Shown here: in pieces, positions 31,496 through 40,241 of the stretch | Layout: every line of letters begins with the position of its first letter | How positions within the stretch are numbered: the first letter of the stretch is position 1 | DNA from: SVEL01 sp017381055 | GTDB taxonomy: Bacteria > Bacillota > Clostridia > Lachnospirales > Lachnospiraceae | NCBI GenBank assembly: GCA_036307185.1 | Contig: JAXJYC010000054.1 | Location: 1-45,830, forward strand | DNA: 45,830 nucleotides | Direction: 5' to 3' | Translations under genes and position numbers: made by a program | Notes under the pieces: model-generated | Seen by the model: the letters and a program-made list of their open reading frames with translations, nothing else | Told to the model about the DNA's origin: nothing | Databases searched by the model: none

Positions 31496-33880
31496 TTGAA
31501 TAATTTACATTTAGAGTCAAATCCAATTGCTAATGAAAATAACATAATAAAAGGTGAAAACTACAGAATCACTGTATTGACTGCATCACTTTTTCGTCTT
31601 GAATATAGTAAAAATGGAAGCTTTGTAGATGAGCCTACACAGACAGTGTTAAATAGAAACTTTCCACCTGTTAGCTATAAACTAAAGGAAGAAGCGGATT
31701 TTATAGAGATTGAGACATGTAATGCTAAGCTATATTACAATAAAAAGGAGTTCTCTACTAATGGTTTAAATATAAAAATATATGGCACAAATATGCATTA
31801 TAACAGTGAGTGGTATTATGGTAAGGAGGCTCCAAATTTAGGCGGTACAGCTAGAACCCTTGATAATGTAAATGGTGCCACTAAGCTAGAGGATGGAATT
31901 CTTAGCCGTAATGGTTTTGCGTTACTTGATGATAGCAAGTCTCTTATTATAACTAAGGATTATGTAAAGCCAAGAGATACTAAGGATTCAGAAGATTTAT
32001 ATGTATTTTGTTATGGACACCAGTACAGAGATGCTATAAAGGACTTTTATTATCTATGTGGAGGAACACCACTTTTGCCACGATTTGCCTTAGGTAATTG
32101 GTGGAGTAGATATTATAGATATTCAGAAGAGTCTTATATGAAGCTTATGGATGATTTTGCTAGAGAGGATATACCATTTTCTGTAGCTGTAATTGATATG
32201 GATTGGCATCTTGTAAATATTGATAAGAAGTATGGTAGCGGTTGGACTGGCTATACTTGGAATAGAGAGTTATTCCCAGAACCTAAGAGGTTTCTTGAAA
32301 ATCTTCATGACAGAGGAATGCATATTACTTTAAATGTTCATCCTGCAGAGGGTGTAAGAGGCTTCGAGGATGCATATGAAACTATAGGAAATCATATGGG
32401 CGTAAATGTAGCCGAAGAGGAGCCAGTTGAGTTCGATATTGCAAATCCTAAGTTTATGGAGTGCTATTTTAATGATGTTCATCATCCTATGGAGGAAGAC
32501 GGTGTTGATTTTTGGTGGGTTGATTGGCAGCAAGGCAATACATCTAAGCTAGAGGGCTTAGATCCACTTTGGATGCTTAATCATTATCATTTTCTTGACA
32601 ATGGTAGAGATGGAAAGAGAGCTATGACATTTTCTAGATATGCAGGTCCAGGAAGTCATAGATATCCTATAGGTTTTTCAGGAGATTCACATATTACTTG
32701 GGAATCATTAGATTTTCAGCCTTATTTTACAGCAACAGCATCAAACATAGGATATGGCTGGTGGAGTCATGATATTGGTGGTCACATGCTCGGTGAAAGA
32801 GATGAGGAGCTAGAGCTTCGTTGGTATCAGTTTGGTGTATTTTCACCGATTATGAGACTTCATAGCTCTTGTAATGAGTTTACAGGTAAGGAACCATGGA
32901 AGTTCTCTATGGAGACACATGCAGTAATGAATGATTTCTTAAGACTTCGTCATCGAATGATACCGTACCTTTATTCTATGAATTATCTTGCAAGTAATGG
33001 TAGACCACTTATTTCGCCTATGTATTATGATTATCCAGATGAGTGGGATGCCTATGCTGTAAAGAATCAGTATTACTTTGGAACAGAGCTTATAGTTGCG
33101 CCTATTACAAGCAAATGTATAGATGGTGTAAATAGAGCAAAGGTGAAGGTGTGGTTACCAAAGGGTACATATTTTGATATATTTAGCGATACAGTATATA
33201 CAGGTGATAGATTTATAAATATGTATAGAGACAAATCTGCAATGCCAGTTTTAGCAAAGGCTGGAGCTATATTGCCACTTACAAATGAGATATTTGGTAA
33301 ACATTTCTTAAATAATCCAAGTAATTTAACTGTTACAGTATATCCAGGAGCAGATAATAGCTTTGAATTATATGAAGATGATGGAGAAACAAACAACTTT
33401 AAGAATGGTCAGTATGCTATAACTACATTGATTAATGGCAATAGCACATCAGAGTTTATTATTAAGAAGCCAGAAGGGGATATAAGTGTATTGCCTGTTA
33501 AGAGAAATATACAGATACATTTCTGTGCAACATATGATAATAAAGCAGAAGTATATATTGGAGATAAGCTAGTAGAAGCAATGTATGCATATGATGAGAA
33601 ATCTCATACTTTTGTTGTGGATATTAAAGATTGGGATTATATCGATGATATAAAGATTTGCTTAGGAAAACAGCATATGATTAGGGAAAATGATGTTAAG
33701 TCAGCTGTTTATGAGATTTTAAATAAGGCAGAGATATCATTTATCCAAAAGGAAGATGTGTATAGACCAATTATGGGAGGAAGAAGCAAGGATTATGTTA
33801 TTTCAGAGCTCTCAGGAAGAAATATCAATGTGGATGTAAGAGACGCAGTGGTGGAGCAAATATTGGCATATATAGAGTAA
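31496..33880 (+). CDS. GH31 family alpha-glucosidase
   Basis: 794 residues from a TTG start supported by TGAGGAGGTAATAGC. A cytoplasmic enzyme (no signal peptide) hydrolysing alpha-glucosides or alpha-xylosides. N-terminal beta-sandwich (1-180), catalytic barrel about 190-560: VIDMDWH, the nucleophile Asp in GVDFWWVDWQQG (about residue 342), the acid/base Asp in GFSGDSHITWESL (about 397), then GYGWWSHDIGGH; C-terminal beta domains with YEDDGETNNF. The extreme C-terminus (residues about 720-794) is an extra helical region. No transporter or regulator gene is adjacent, so the substrate is open. Confidence 0.92.
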   Translation: MNNLHLESNPIANENNIIKGENYRITVLTASLFRLEYSKNGSFVDEPTQTVLNRNFPPVSYKLKEEADFIEIETCNAKLYYNKKEFSTNGLNIKIYGTNMHYNSEWYYGKEAPNLGGTARTLDNVNGATKLEDGILSRNGFALLDDSKSLIITKDYVKPRDTKDSEDLYVFCYGHQYRDAIKDFYYLCGGTPLLPRFALGNWWSRYYRYSEESYMKLMDDFAREDIPFSVAVIDMDWHLVNIDKKYGSGWTGYTWNRELFPEPKRFLENLHDRGMHITLNVHPAEGVRGFEDAYETIGNHMGVNVAEEEPVEFDIANPKFMECYFNDVHHPMEEDGVDFWWVDWQQGNTSKLEGLDPLWMLNHYHFLDNGRDGKRAMTFSRYAGPGSHRYPIGFSGDSHITWESLDFQPYFTATASNIGYGWWSHDIGGHMLGERDEELELRWYQFGVFSPIMRLHSSCNEFTGKEPWKFSMETHAVMNDFLRLRHRMIPYLYSMNYLASNGRPLISPMYYDYPDEWDAYAVKNQYYFGTELIVAPITSKCIDGVNRAKVKVWLPKGTYFDIFSDTVYTGDRFINMYRDKSAMPVLAKAGAILPLTNEIFGKHFLNNPSNLTVTVYPGADNSFELYEDDGETNNFKNGQYAITTLINGNSTSEFIIKKPEGDISVLPVKRNIQIHFCATYDNKAEVYIGDKLVEAMYAYDEKSHTFVVDIKDWDYIDDIKICLGKQHMIRENDVKSAVYEILNKAEISFIQKEDVYRPIMGGRSKDYVISELSGRNINVDVRDAVVEQILAYIE

Positions 33881-33941
33881 GCATTGTAACTCTTTAGAAT
33901 AAAAGGCATATAATAAAGAGAAAACCTTTGGAGCATATATT

Positions 33942-34451
33942 ATGGCAGATATGTTTGGTAACATATGCACATGTAGAAAATGCAACGGTATAGTTCATAC
34001 GATAAAAAAGGGAGATACATTATATCAGCTAAGTAGATACTATAATGTCACTATCAACGAGATCATGAGGGCAAATGCTAATATTAATGTTTACAATATG
34101 CAGGTGGGTGATCAAATTTGCATACCTGTAAAGCGTCCTGTACCAATGCCTATGCCAGGACCAGGTCCTGTTAGACCGCCGATGCCTGGAATGAACCAGC
34201 CACCGATGCCAGGCCAGATGCCAGGTCAGGGTCCTAATCAAGGTAGACCATCTTTAATACAGCCTAGAAATAATGATATGGATGAAAATGATGATTCTAA
34301 TCAGGAGTATATAGAGACATCTGCGGATGCTATGTTTGAAGAAACAGATACAGAGGCTGTATGCTGTGGAAGTGGGATGAAGGTTAAGGATTTACTTAAA
34401 AGCGACGATATGACACTAGAAGAATTAGCGGAGATGTTGAAGAATATATAA
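33942..34451 (+). CDS. LysM-domain protein with Pro/Met/Gly-rich linker
   Basis: 169 residues. A LysM domain at about residues 20-64 (HTIKKGDTLYQLSRYYNVTINEIMRAN ... GDQICIP) should bind peptidoglycan or chitin-type glycans. No signal peptide: the N-terminus is MADMFGNICTCRKCNG with three Cys, so it might be a spore-coat or cortex-associated protein like other leaderless LysM proteins of clostridia. Residues about 66-108 repeat PMPG/PPMPGQ. The C-terminal 60 residues are acidic and end in a short helical domain (KVKDLLKSDDMTLEELAEMLKNI). RBS CTTTGGAGCAT. Confidence 0.75.
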   Translation: MADMFGNICTCRKCNGIVHTIKKGDTLYQLSRYYNVTINEIMRANANINVYNMQVGDQICIPVKRPVPMPMPGPGPVRPPMPGMNQPPMPGQMPGQGPNQGRPSLIQPRNNDMDENDDSNQEYIETSADAMFEETDTEAVCCGSGMKVKDLLKSDDMTLEELAEMLKNI

Positions 34452-34481
34452 GTCCCGAAAATTTCATAAAATAATAAGGGC

Positions 34482-34534
34482 TTGAAACATTGTAAAAAAG
34501 TGCTAAGATACATAAGTATCGGAGGCACTTTTTT
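34482..34534 (+). promoter_or_regulatory. Promoter, operator-like palindrome and hidden RBS of the MATE gene
   Basis: TTGAAA (34482-34487), 16-bp spacer, TAAGAT (34504-34509). A perfect 10-pair inverted repeat, AAAAAAGTGC (34494-34503)/GCACTTTTTT (34525-34534), with inner GATAC/GTATC (34507-34520), spans the -10 and ends at the base before the ATG. The RBS GGAGG (34521-34525) lies within it. It can work as an operator, as a terminator of the LysM gene, or by hiding the RBS. Confidence 0.6.
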
Positions 34535-35932
34535 ATGTTAGAGAAAAAGAAAGCAAAAAATTACACGATGAACTTGTGTGAAGGTTCAATATTAAATAAA
34601 TTATTGTTGTTCGCTTTACCACTTATGGCATCTAGTATGTTGCAGCTTTTATTTAATGCAGCGGATGTTGTGGTTGTAGGACGATTTGTTGGGAAGAATT
34701 CATTGGCAGCAGTTGGTTCAAATGGTTCAATTATCAATTTGCTTACTAATGCATTCATAGGATTATCAGTTGGCGCAAATGTGTTGGTGGCGCGATATTT
34801 TGCTGCAAATAAGGAGCAAAAACTTAGAAAAACAGTGCATACTGCTATAACAATAAGCGTTGTATGCGGTATTGTGATGGCTATTGTAGGTATAGTTGCA
34901 GCAAGAAAACTATTAATATGGATGAATAGTCCCAAAGAAGTTATCGATTTAGCGATAATATATTTACGCATTTACTTTTTAGGAATGCCTGCAGTTATGG
35001 TGTATAATTTTGGAGCTGCGATTTTAAGAGGAGTAGGTGATACGAAACGTCCATTGTACTACTTGTCGTTTGCAGGTGTTGTGAATGTAATTTTTAATTT
35101 ATTTTTTGTTATTATCTTAAATATGGATGTAGCAGGAGTAGCACTTGCTACCATAATATCACAGTATATTTCAGCGGCATTGGTTTTAAGATGCCTTGCA
35201 AAAGAGACAAGTGCAATTCGCTTTGAAAAGCAGTATTTGGGTATTGATAGAAATATATTGCTAAAAATTTTGAAGATAGGATTGCCAGCAGGAGTACAAA
35301 GTTCGCTTTTTTCCTTTTCAAATGTTATTATTCAATCATCTATCAATAGCTTTGGAGCTACGGTTGTTGCAGGAAATTCGGCGGCAAGCAATATTGAAGG
35401 ATTTGTTTTTATGGCGATGAATGCATTTTCACAAGCAATAGTGGCATTTGTTAGTCAAAATGTGGGTGCTAAAAAATACGAGCGAATCAACAAGATTGTA
35501 GTTACCACATGGATATGTGTATCAATAGTAGGAATTGTGTTAGGTAATGGGGTATATTTGTTAGGAAAGCCGTTGCTTGGCTTATATTCTGGAAATGGAG
35601 AAGTAATTGATGCGGGTATAAGTAGATTGGCAGTTATTTGTACCACATATGCTTTATGTGGTATGATGGACTGTATGGTTGGAGCTCTTAGAGGAATTGG
35701 TTATTCAGTTATGCCGATGATAGTATCATTATTGGGTGTCTGTGCATTTCGAATGGTATGGATTTTTGGATTTTTCCAGATGGAACAGTTTCATATGATT
35801 GATACAGTGTATTTAGCGTATCCGATTTCATGGTTATTAACATTTAGTGTACATGTGATTTGTTATATGATTGTATGGAGAAAATTGAAGAAAAAGTGGT
35901 GTAAACAATTTAAAGAATGTATTTTTATATAG
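34535..35932 (+). CDS. MATE-family multidrug/metabolite exporter
   Basis: 465 residues with twelve predicted membrane helices in two halves. Family motifs: FALPLMASSMLQLLFNAADVVVVGRFVG in helix 1-2 and the equivalent AGVQSSLFSFSNVIIQSSINSFG in the second half. Transport is driven by Na+ or H+; the substrate cannot be read from sequence. Only the promoter region suggests regulation: the palindrome over the -10 and RBS implies a repressor, but no regulator gene is adjacent. Confidence 0.9.
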   Translation: MLEKKKAKNYTMNLCEGSILNKLLLFALPLMASSMLQLLFNAADVVVVGRFVGKNSLAAVGSNGSIINLLTNAFIGLSVGANVLVARYFAANKEQKLRKTVHTAITISVVCGIVMAIVGIVAARKLLIWMNSPKEVIDLAIIYLRIYFLGMPAVMVYNFGAAILRGVGDTKRPLYYLSFAGVVNVIFNLFFVIILNMDVAGVALATIISQYISAALVLRCLAKETSAIRFEKQYLGIDRNILLKILKIGLPAGVQSSLFSFSNVIIQSSINSFGATVVAGNSAASNIEGFVFMAMNAFSQAIVAFVSQNVGAKKYERINKIVVTTWICVSIVGIVLGNGVYLLGKPLLGLYSGNGEVIDAGISRLAVICTTYALCGMMDCMVGALRGIGYSVMPMIVSLLGVCAFRMVWIFGFFQMEQFHMIDTVYLAYPISWLLTFSVHVICYMIVWRKLKKKWCKQFKECIFI

Positions 35933-35973
35933 TTAAGCTCAGAGCTAGGAATTATCTTGGAATATATATAATG

Positions 35974-36006
35974 AAAAAGCACAACGTAAGTTGTGTTTTT
36001 TTTTGC
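35974..36006 (+). terminator. Terminator of the MATE gene
   Basis: AAAAAGCACAAC, loop GTAA, GTTGTGTTTTT, followed by more T. Confidence 0.85.
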
Positions 36007-36122
36007 AAAGCTTAAATGAAAAAAGTTTTATTAACAAAACTTTAATATTTTTTAAAAACTTCATAAACATCAGAAGATTATGATATGTACATAATCAATC
36101 AAACAAAAAAAGGAGATAAAAA

Positions 36123-36614
36123 ATGGATAATAACACAAAGACAACACAGGAAATTGAAAAGGAAATGTTAGAGCTTAATAATCAGTTTTCAGAGTTCTTA
36201 CACACAAAAGGAATTGTAGCAAAGTTTAAGCTTGCATTTAATAATATGAGTGAGTCAGCAAAGAAACAGCATGAAGCTGATGTGGAAAATTTTGAAGCAG
36301 TTAAGGCTAAATCGGCAGAAGACAATAAGGAGTTCGTGGAATTCCTTCAGACAAAGGGTATTAAGGCTAAGTACAATCTTGTTATCGAAAATCTTAAGAA
36401 GGGTATAAAGGATGCACCGGCTAACACAGCAGCTCAAATTGCTAAAACAAAGGCTCAGACACAGGCAGCAGTTGCACATGCTAATTCATTAGATCATCAA
36501 AAATCTGCAGCTACTGTGGAAGTTACAACAGGAAGTCTTGAAGAAGAATTTAATGAATTCTTAAAGTCTAAAGGTCTTGATGGAAAGTATACAGTTTCAG
36601 TAACTGAAGAATAA
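36123..36614 (+). CDS. Three-repeat helical protein, unknown
   Basis: 163 residues, no signal or membrane segment. It has three copies of a short motif with the pattern F-x-E-F-L-x-x-K-G-[IL]-x-x-K-[FY]: FSEFLHTKGIVAKFKL (about 21), FVEFLQTKGIKAKYNL (about 75) and FNEFLKSKGLDGKYTV (about 143), separated by charged or Ala/Thr/Gln-rich helices. This is internal duplication of a roughly 54-residue unit. RBS AAAGGAGATAAA, its own terminator and biased codons suggest good expression. No family recognised; perhaps a binding scaffold. Confidence 0.65.
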   Translation: MDNNTKTTQEIEKEMLELNNQFSEFLHTKGIVAKFKLAFNNMSESAKKQHEADVENFEAVKAKSAEDNKEFVEFLQTKGIKAKYNLVIENLKKGIKDAPANTAAQIAKTKAQTQAAVAHANSLDHQKSAATVEVTTGSLEEEFNEFLKSKGLDGKYTVSVTEE

Positions 36615-36623
36615 ATTAGATAT

Positions 36624-36660
36624 AAGCGAAACGATTTTTATCGTTTCGCTTATTGTTTTT
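36624..36660 (+). terminator. Rho-independent terminator
   Basis: AAGCGAAACGAT (36624-36635), loop TTTT, ATCGTTTCGCTT (36640-36651), then ATTGTTTTT. Confidence 0.9.
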
Positions 36661-36761
36661 TGAAAAACTATATACATTTATTTTTTTCGTGATATGATAG
36701 AGGCATTAAAAAGATTATAAATTGAAAAAATATATATAAAAACATTACGTGAGGATAGATT

Positions 36762-37241
36762 ATGAAAATTACGTTGTTGACAGTAGGGAAAATCAAAGAG
36801 AAATACTTTACAATGGCAATAGATGAATATGCCAAAAGATTAAGTAGGTATGTGAAATTAGATATCGTAGAGGTAGCAGATGAAAAGACACCTGATGGAG
36901 CATCTGAGACAGAGGAGAGAATGATACGCGATAAGGAAGGTAAGCGTATCTTATCAAATCTTAAGGAAGATTCATATGTGATAACGCTTGAGATAGAAGG
37001 AAAGATGCTGGATTCTGTAGAGTTATCTAAAAAAATCAATCAGATAGGAGTATCAGGCAAGGGACATATTACATTTATAATTGGCGGTTCCCTTGGTCTT
37101 TCTGATGAGGTTAAGGCGAGAGCGGATTATAAGTTAAGTTTTTCCAAGATGACATTCCCACATCAGCTAATGAGAGTGGTATTATTGGAGCAGATATATA
37201 GAAGTTATAGAATACTAGGGAATGAACCGTATCATAAATAG
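36762..37241 (+). CDS. rlmH: 23S rRNA pseudouridine1915-N3-methyltransferase
   Basis: 159 residues, full SPOUT enzyme; it methylates pseudouridine 1915 in helix 69 of 23S rRNA using SAM. Typical: KITLLTVGKIKEKYF at the start, the knot motif FIIGGSLGLSDEV, and the terminal SFSKMTFPHQLMRVVLLEQIYRSYRI then NEPYHK. The last six codons (GAACCGTATCATAAATAG) are the integration target of the cassettes that follow, just as SCC elements use the same codons of staphylococcal rlmH. The insertion keeps the coding sequence intact. Confidence 0.97.
   Translation: MKITLLTVGKIKEKYFTMAIDEYAKRLSRYVKLDIVEVADEKTPDGASETEERMIRDKEGKRILSNLKEDSYVITLEIEGKMLDSVELSKKINQIGVSGKGHITFIIGGSLGLSDEVKARADYKLSFSKMTFPHQLMRVVLLEQIYRSYRILGNEPYHK
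37224..37241 (+). other. SCC-like attachment site 1, in rlmH
   Basis: GAACCGTATCATAAATAG. Identical in 18 of 18 bases to 45373-45390 and in 17 of 18 to 41233-41250. It corresponds position by position to the staphylococcal SCC attachment sequence (GAAGCATATCATAAATGA type) at the same codons. Confidence 0.8.
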
Positions 37242-37640
37242 ATTGCGCAGGGGGAAAAGGAAGCACGAGCGAAGCGAGTATTTACTTTTCCTGGCGCAAT
37301 CACGACAGAATCGTAAGTAGCACGAAGTGCTACGACATACGCGAAGCGGATGGATTCTGGAGTCGGGGACAGCCCCAATAAGGGTTATTGAAAAGTATGG
37401 AAAGGGTGGTAATTTTACCATCCTTTTAATATATAGCAAAAGCCCTGCAAGCGAAACTATGCTTGCATTAAGTTTCATTTGCAGGGCGCAAGAATAGCGA
37501 AAAGCTTGCTTTGAGCTATTCGGTTGCGTACTCGAGTATGCTTTAGCTTACTCGAGTAGGAGGAACATGGCAAGTCGATAGTCGGCAGGTGGTAGTTAGG
37601 TTGGTTTTGTTAATAATTGGGGGTAAATGAGAAATTCTAT
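37242..37640. repeat. Palindromic repeat block next to rlmH
   Basis: 37242-37435 matches 45391-45585 at roughly 80% by eye. Features: ATTGCGC/GCGCAAT outer arms, GGAAAAG with CTTTTCC around GAGCGAAGCGAG, CAGAATC/GATTCTG around CACGAAGTG and GCGAAGCG hairpins, then GGTGGTAAT/TTTACCATCC. 37440-37570 carries further palindromes: GCCCTGCA/TGCAGGGC, GAATAGC/GCTATTC and TACTCGAGTA-type arms. No coding potential. 37641-37901 is AT-rich and holds an inverted att core and the leader of the next gene. Confidence 0.7.
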
Positions 37641-37644
37641 AGGA

Positions 37645-37656
37645 TATGATACGGTT
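37645..37656 (-). other. Inverted copy of the att core
   Basis: TATGATACGGTT is the exact reverse complement of AACCGTATCATA in the rlmH site and is followed by TTTT, like the inner inverted repeat of SCC elements. It probably marks the original left end of the first cassette, with the block 37242-37640 inserted between. Confidence 0.55.
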
Positions 37657-37901
37657 TTTCAACAGAGGAAGTACTTCTGTAGAGTAGGGTAAAAGAAGAG
37701 TACACAGAGTAAATGACTCTGTAGACTAGGTTTAGAATGAATGGATGACGCTCGATTAATCTAGTTGTAAAGATTGTTGAAATACAGGAAGAAAGTAGTA
37801 TAATTAGAAATAGAGGAAGATTTTTGTATTTGTAAAAATCTTGTTTATGTATATATAACACTGTTAAATGATGAAAATAAATGTACAAGGAGAATATTGA
37901 T

Positions 37902-39023
37902 ATGGATAATAGACGCAAGTTTTCTGTTTTTATTAGTTCTACATATGAAGACCTTAAAGAAGAAAGACAGGCATTGGTAGGAGTAGCATTAGAAAATAAT
38001 TTTATTCCAGTAGGAATGGAGCAATTTCATGCTGCTCCTACAAGTCAGTGGAATGTTATAACAAAGATGATTGATGAATGTGATTTTTATCTTCTTATTA
38101 TTGGTGGACGGTACGGCTCGATAGATGAAGAAACTGGTGTAAGTTACACGGAGAAAGAATATGATTATGCAAAAAATAAAAAACTACCAGTACTTGTATT
38201 GATTAAGGATACTTCAAATATTACTGAAAGTAAAATGGATACTGGAGCTGATAAATATGACAAAATGAAAAGACTTGATGCTTTCAGAGAAAAGGTAAAA
38301 AAAGATAAAAATACTGTTGATTGTTTCACAGATATTAACAGTTTAAAGTATGCCGCATCATCGACATTTTCCAAAGCAATTGACTATGTTGATGATAATG
38401 CTGGATGGGTTCGGTATCGAGATATTATAAATTTAATTAATGAAGAAGCAGAGGGAAGAAATAAAGCCAATGTTGAATTTGGAGAACAGCAACAAAAATT
38501 GCTAGAAGATATGAAGGAAATGCTTTCTCAATTTGGTAGTAAACTTACTGATATAGAGAATAATCAGATATCTTGGGAAGAAATCCCTACTGTAACAAAT
38601 GAAGATATTGATAAACTGTTTAGGGTTGAAAAGGATACATTAAGTATTGGAAAAACAGAGGTAGATAGAGTTGTTGTAGGACAAGATGATGTTGGTAGCA
38701 TTCCTTTGGAATCAGCTTTTTTGTTAGTATATGCAGCTGATGGGGATGGTCAAATCTTAAAGTTACAAACTATTAGTGCTCCTACTCAAATTTGTACATC
38801 AGGTAAACAGTTTATGGCTGACAATTCAAAAAGAGAATCAGCAAGATGGTTAGAAGCCTTAGACCGACTTATAGAATGGGGCTGGGTTAAAGCTGTAGGG
38901 TATAAGGGTGAAATATTTGAATTGACAGGAACTGGATACAGCAAAGCAGATTGGCTGAAGGAAAATATGGGAATTGATACTTCAAAAGAGCCACTTGAGG
39001 AAATAAAAGAGTTTGAAGAATGA
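37902..39023 (+). CDS. DUF4062 protein, candidate defence gene
   Basis: 373 residues from the ATG at 37902, placed by CAAGGAGAATATTG (an upstream in-frame ATG at 37881 has no RBS). Residues about 3-90 are a DUF4062 domain (FSVFISSTYEDLKEERQAL ... DFYLLIIGGRYGS ... SYTEKEYDYA), a Rossmann/TIR-like module frequent in NTPase-containing and defence-linked proteins. The middle (about 170-235) is a coiled coil. The C-terminus (about 300-360: ESARWLEALDRLIEWGWVKAV, FELTGTGYSKADW) looks like a winged helix. No NTPase domain. Alone between the cassette start and a strong terminator. Antiphage activity is inference from domain and island context. Confidence 0.75.
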   Translation: MDNRRKFSVFISSTYEDLKEERQALVGVALENNFIPVGMEQFHAAPTSQWNVITKMIDECDFYLLIIGGRYGSIDEETGVSYTEKEYDYAKNKKLPVLVLIKDTSNITESKMDTGADKYDKMKRLDAFREKVKKDKNTVDCFTDINSLKYAASSTFSKAIDYVDDNAGWVRYRDIINLINEEAEGRNKANVEFGEQQQKLLEDMKEMLSQFGSKLTDIENNQISWEEIPTVTNEDIDKLFRVEKDTLSIGKTEVDRVVVGQDDVGSIPLESAFLLVYAADGDGQILKLQTISAPTQICTSGKQFMADNSKRESARWLEALDRLIEWGWVKAVGYKGEIFELTGTGYSKADWLKENMGIDTSKEPLEEIKEFEE

Positions 39024-39080
39024 TATTATTAGTAAATAAGGAAGTATTTGTAATTAAAGAAGTGTCTATGTAGTGATTTA

Positions 39081-39122
39081 AATATCAGTAAGTACAAGAT
39101 ATGTACTTACTGATATTTTATT
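39081..39122 (+). terminator. Terminator of the DUF4062 gene
   Basis: AATATCAGTAAGTAC (39081-39095) and GTACTTACTGATATT (39103-39117), perfect 15-pair stem, then TTATTT. Confidence 0.9.
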
Positions 39123-39132
39123 TGTATGTGGA

Positions 39133-39164
39133 CACAAAAAGACCAGCAGAATTATCTGATGGTC
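39133..39164 (-). terminator. Terminator of the DUF1413 operon
   Basis: On the minus strand GACCATCAG and CTGCTGGTC (39164-39141) pair with one mismatch, followed by TTTTTGTG. Confidence 0.75.
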
Positions 39165-39178
39165 AAAGTTAGTTTTGA

Positions 39179-39376
39179 TTAGTACATAATACTGTGAGGT
39201 TTGTTTGGAATGATGTTAATGCATTGCTCGTGGCATTTCATACAGCTAATATTGCCGCTGATACGTTGTTTAGTAGTATTGAAGCGTTTTGCAAATAAGG
39301 CAATAACATCACGAGTATCCATTCTACCATTAGCTTGAATGTATCTTTCGATAGCGCGTCTGATACGATAGTTCAT
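39179..39376 (-). CDS. Small winged-helix-like protein
   Basis: 65 residues. RRAIERYIQANGRMDTRDVIALFAKRFNTTKQRISGNISCM reads as a small helix-turn-helix domain: helix, turn at NTT, recognition helix KQRISGNI. Basic overall, so DNA or RNA binding is plausible. It starts 3 bases after the stop of the DUF1413 gene and ends before a shared terminator, so it is the second gene of that operon. RBS AAGGAGGATTAAT. The C-terminal Cys-x2-Cys-H-x3-C might bind a metal. Confidence 0.6.
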   Translation of the reverse strand: MNYRIRRAIERYIQANGRMDTRDVIALFAKRFNTTKQRISGNISCMKCHEQCINIIPNKPHSIMY

Positions 39377-39379
39377 ATA

Positions 39380-39745
39380 TTAATCCTCCTTCTTATAAGT
39401 ATAAACTGCTCGACGTCCATATTTTCCCATATCTTTGAATTTTATTCCGAAATCTGGATTAGCTTCAATATAATTATAAAAATTCTTACCGAAGACTCCT
39501 GCGGGACCTCTTGGGATAGTCCAATCATCTCCATATACATCTGGAAGTTCAAATCCATTAGGGTAGAGTTCTTGATTGTGAAAATTACCAGATTGAATTC
39601 TTTCGATAGCTTCGTCAACTGTGAATATAGAGCTTCCAAAGATTTTGCTTCTTATGTAATCCTGTATGCTTTGATTTTCTCCTTCTGCGAGTTTCTTGAG
39701 TTCTTGATACGATTCTTCATTTAATGTAAGTTTTACTATTGGCAT
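39380..39745 (-). CDS. Ribbon-helix-helix plus DUF1413 protein
   Basis: 121 residues. Residues 1-40 (MPIVKLTLNEESYQELKKLA ... IQDYIRSKIF) are a ribbon-helix-helix DNA-binding domain of the CopG/antitoxin kind. The C-terminal 70 residues (FELPDVYGDDWTIPRGPAGV ... IKFKDMGKYGRRAVYTYKK) match the DUF1413 pattern, as I recall it. Together with the small winged-helix protein it forms a compact two-gene operon typical of mobile regions. It may autoregulate; a toxin-antitoxin role is conceivable but unproven. RBS GAAAGTGAGGAAT. Confidence 0.75.
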   Translation of the reverse strand: MPIVKLTLNEESYQELKKLAEGENQSIQDYIRSKIFGSSIFTVDEAIERIQSGNFHNQELYPNGFELPDVYGDDWTIPRGPAGVFGKNFYNYIEANPDFGIKFKDMGKYGRRAVYTYKKED

Positions 39746-39920
39746 ATAAATTCCTCACTTTCTATTATAGACAAAGGCACCTGCTCTGTAAAAATAATAT
39801 AACATAGAACAAGCACCCTTGTCTACTATTTTTTATAAAAAAATTTAGAAATACCAGAATTATTGATAAAGTGAATTATATTATAATTCATAAAGTAAAC
39901 GGTATGCTATATTTTGTAGT

Positions 39921-40205
39921 TTATAGTATTTTAATATCTGGATTTGATAATAATCTTTCTAGCTGGTCTTTACTTACAAGGAATTTATTCCCGACTTTGA
40001 TTGTATGAACGTGAAGAGTAACTATTTTTCTGATTTTCTTAAGTGAGAGCATAGGTAGATATAATCTTTGTACATCTTTAATTCCTATAAATGTAGGTCT
40101 AGTAACAGCAACAGCAGTACGTACACCTGTGTTAGCTGATGGTTGCTGATTTGAATTAACTTGAGCTGGTCTTGCAATAACTTTTTTTGCTTTCTTAAAT
40201 TTCAT
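39921..40205 (-). CDS. Excisionase-like small DNA-binding protein
   Basis: 94 residues. A basic N-terminus (MKFKKAKKVIARPAQ), a Gln/Thr/Ala spacer and then GIKDVQRLYLPMLSLKKIRK ... HVHTIKVGNKFLVSKDQLERLL, the pattern of a MerR/excisionase-type winged helix in which VGNKFLVSKDQLERLL is the wing and last helix. It may be the recombination directionality factor or a regulator of the cassette. The family assignment is by eye and moderate. Confidence 0.5.
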   Translation of the reverse strand: MKFKKAKKVIARPAQVNSNQQPSANTGVRTAVAVTRPTFIGIKDVQRLYLPMLSLKKIRKIVTLHVHTIKVGNKFLVSKDQLERLLSNPDIKIL

Positions 40206-40241
40206 TAATTGACCTTAAATATTGTAAAATTGACTTAAATT

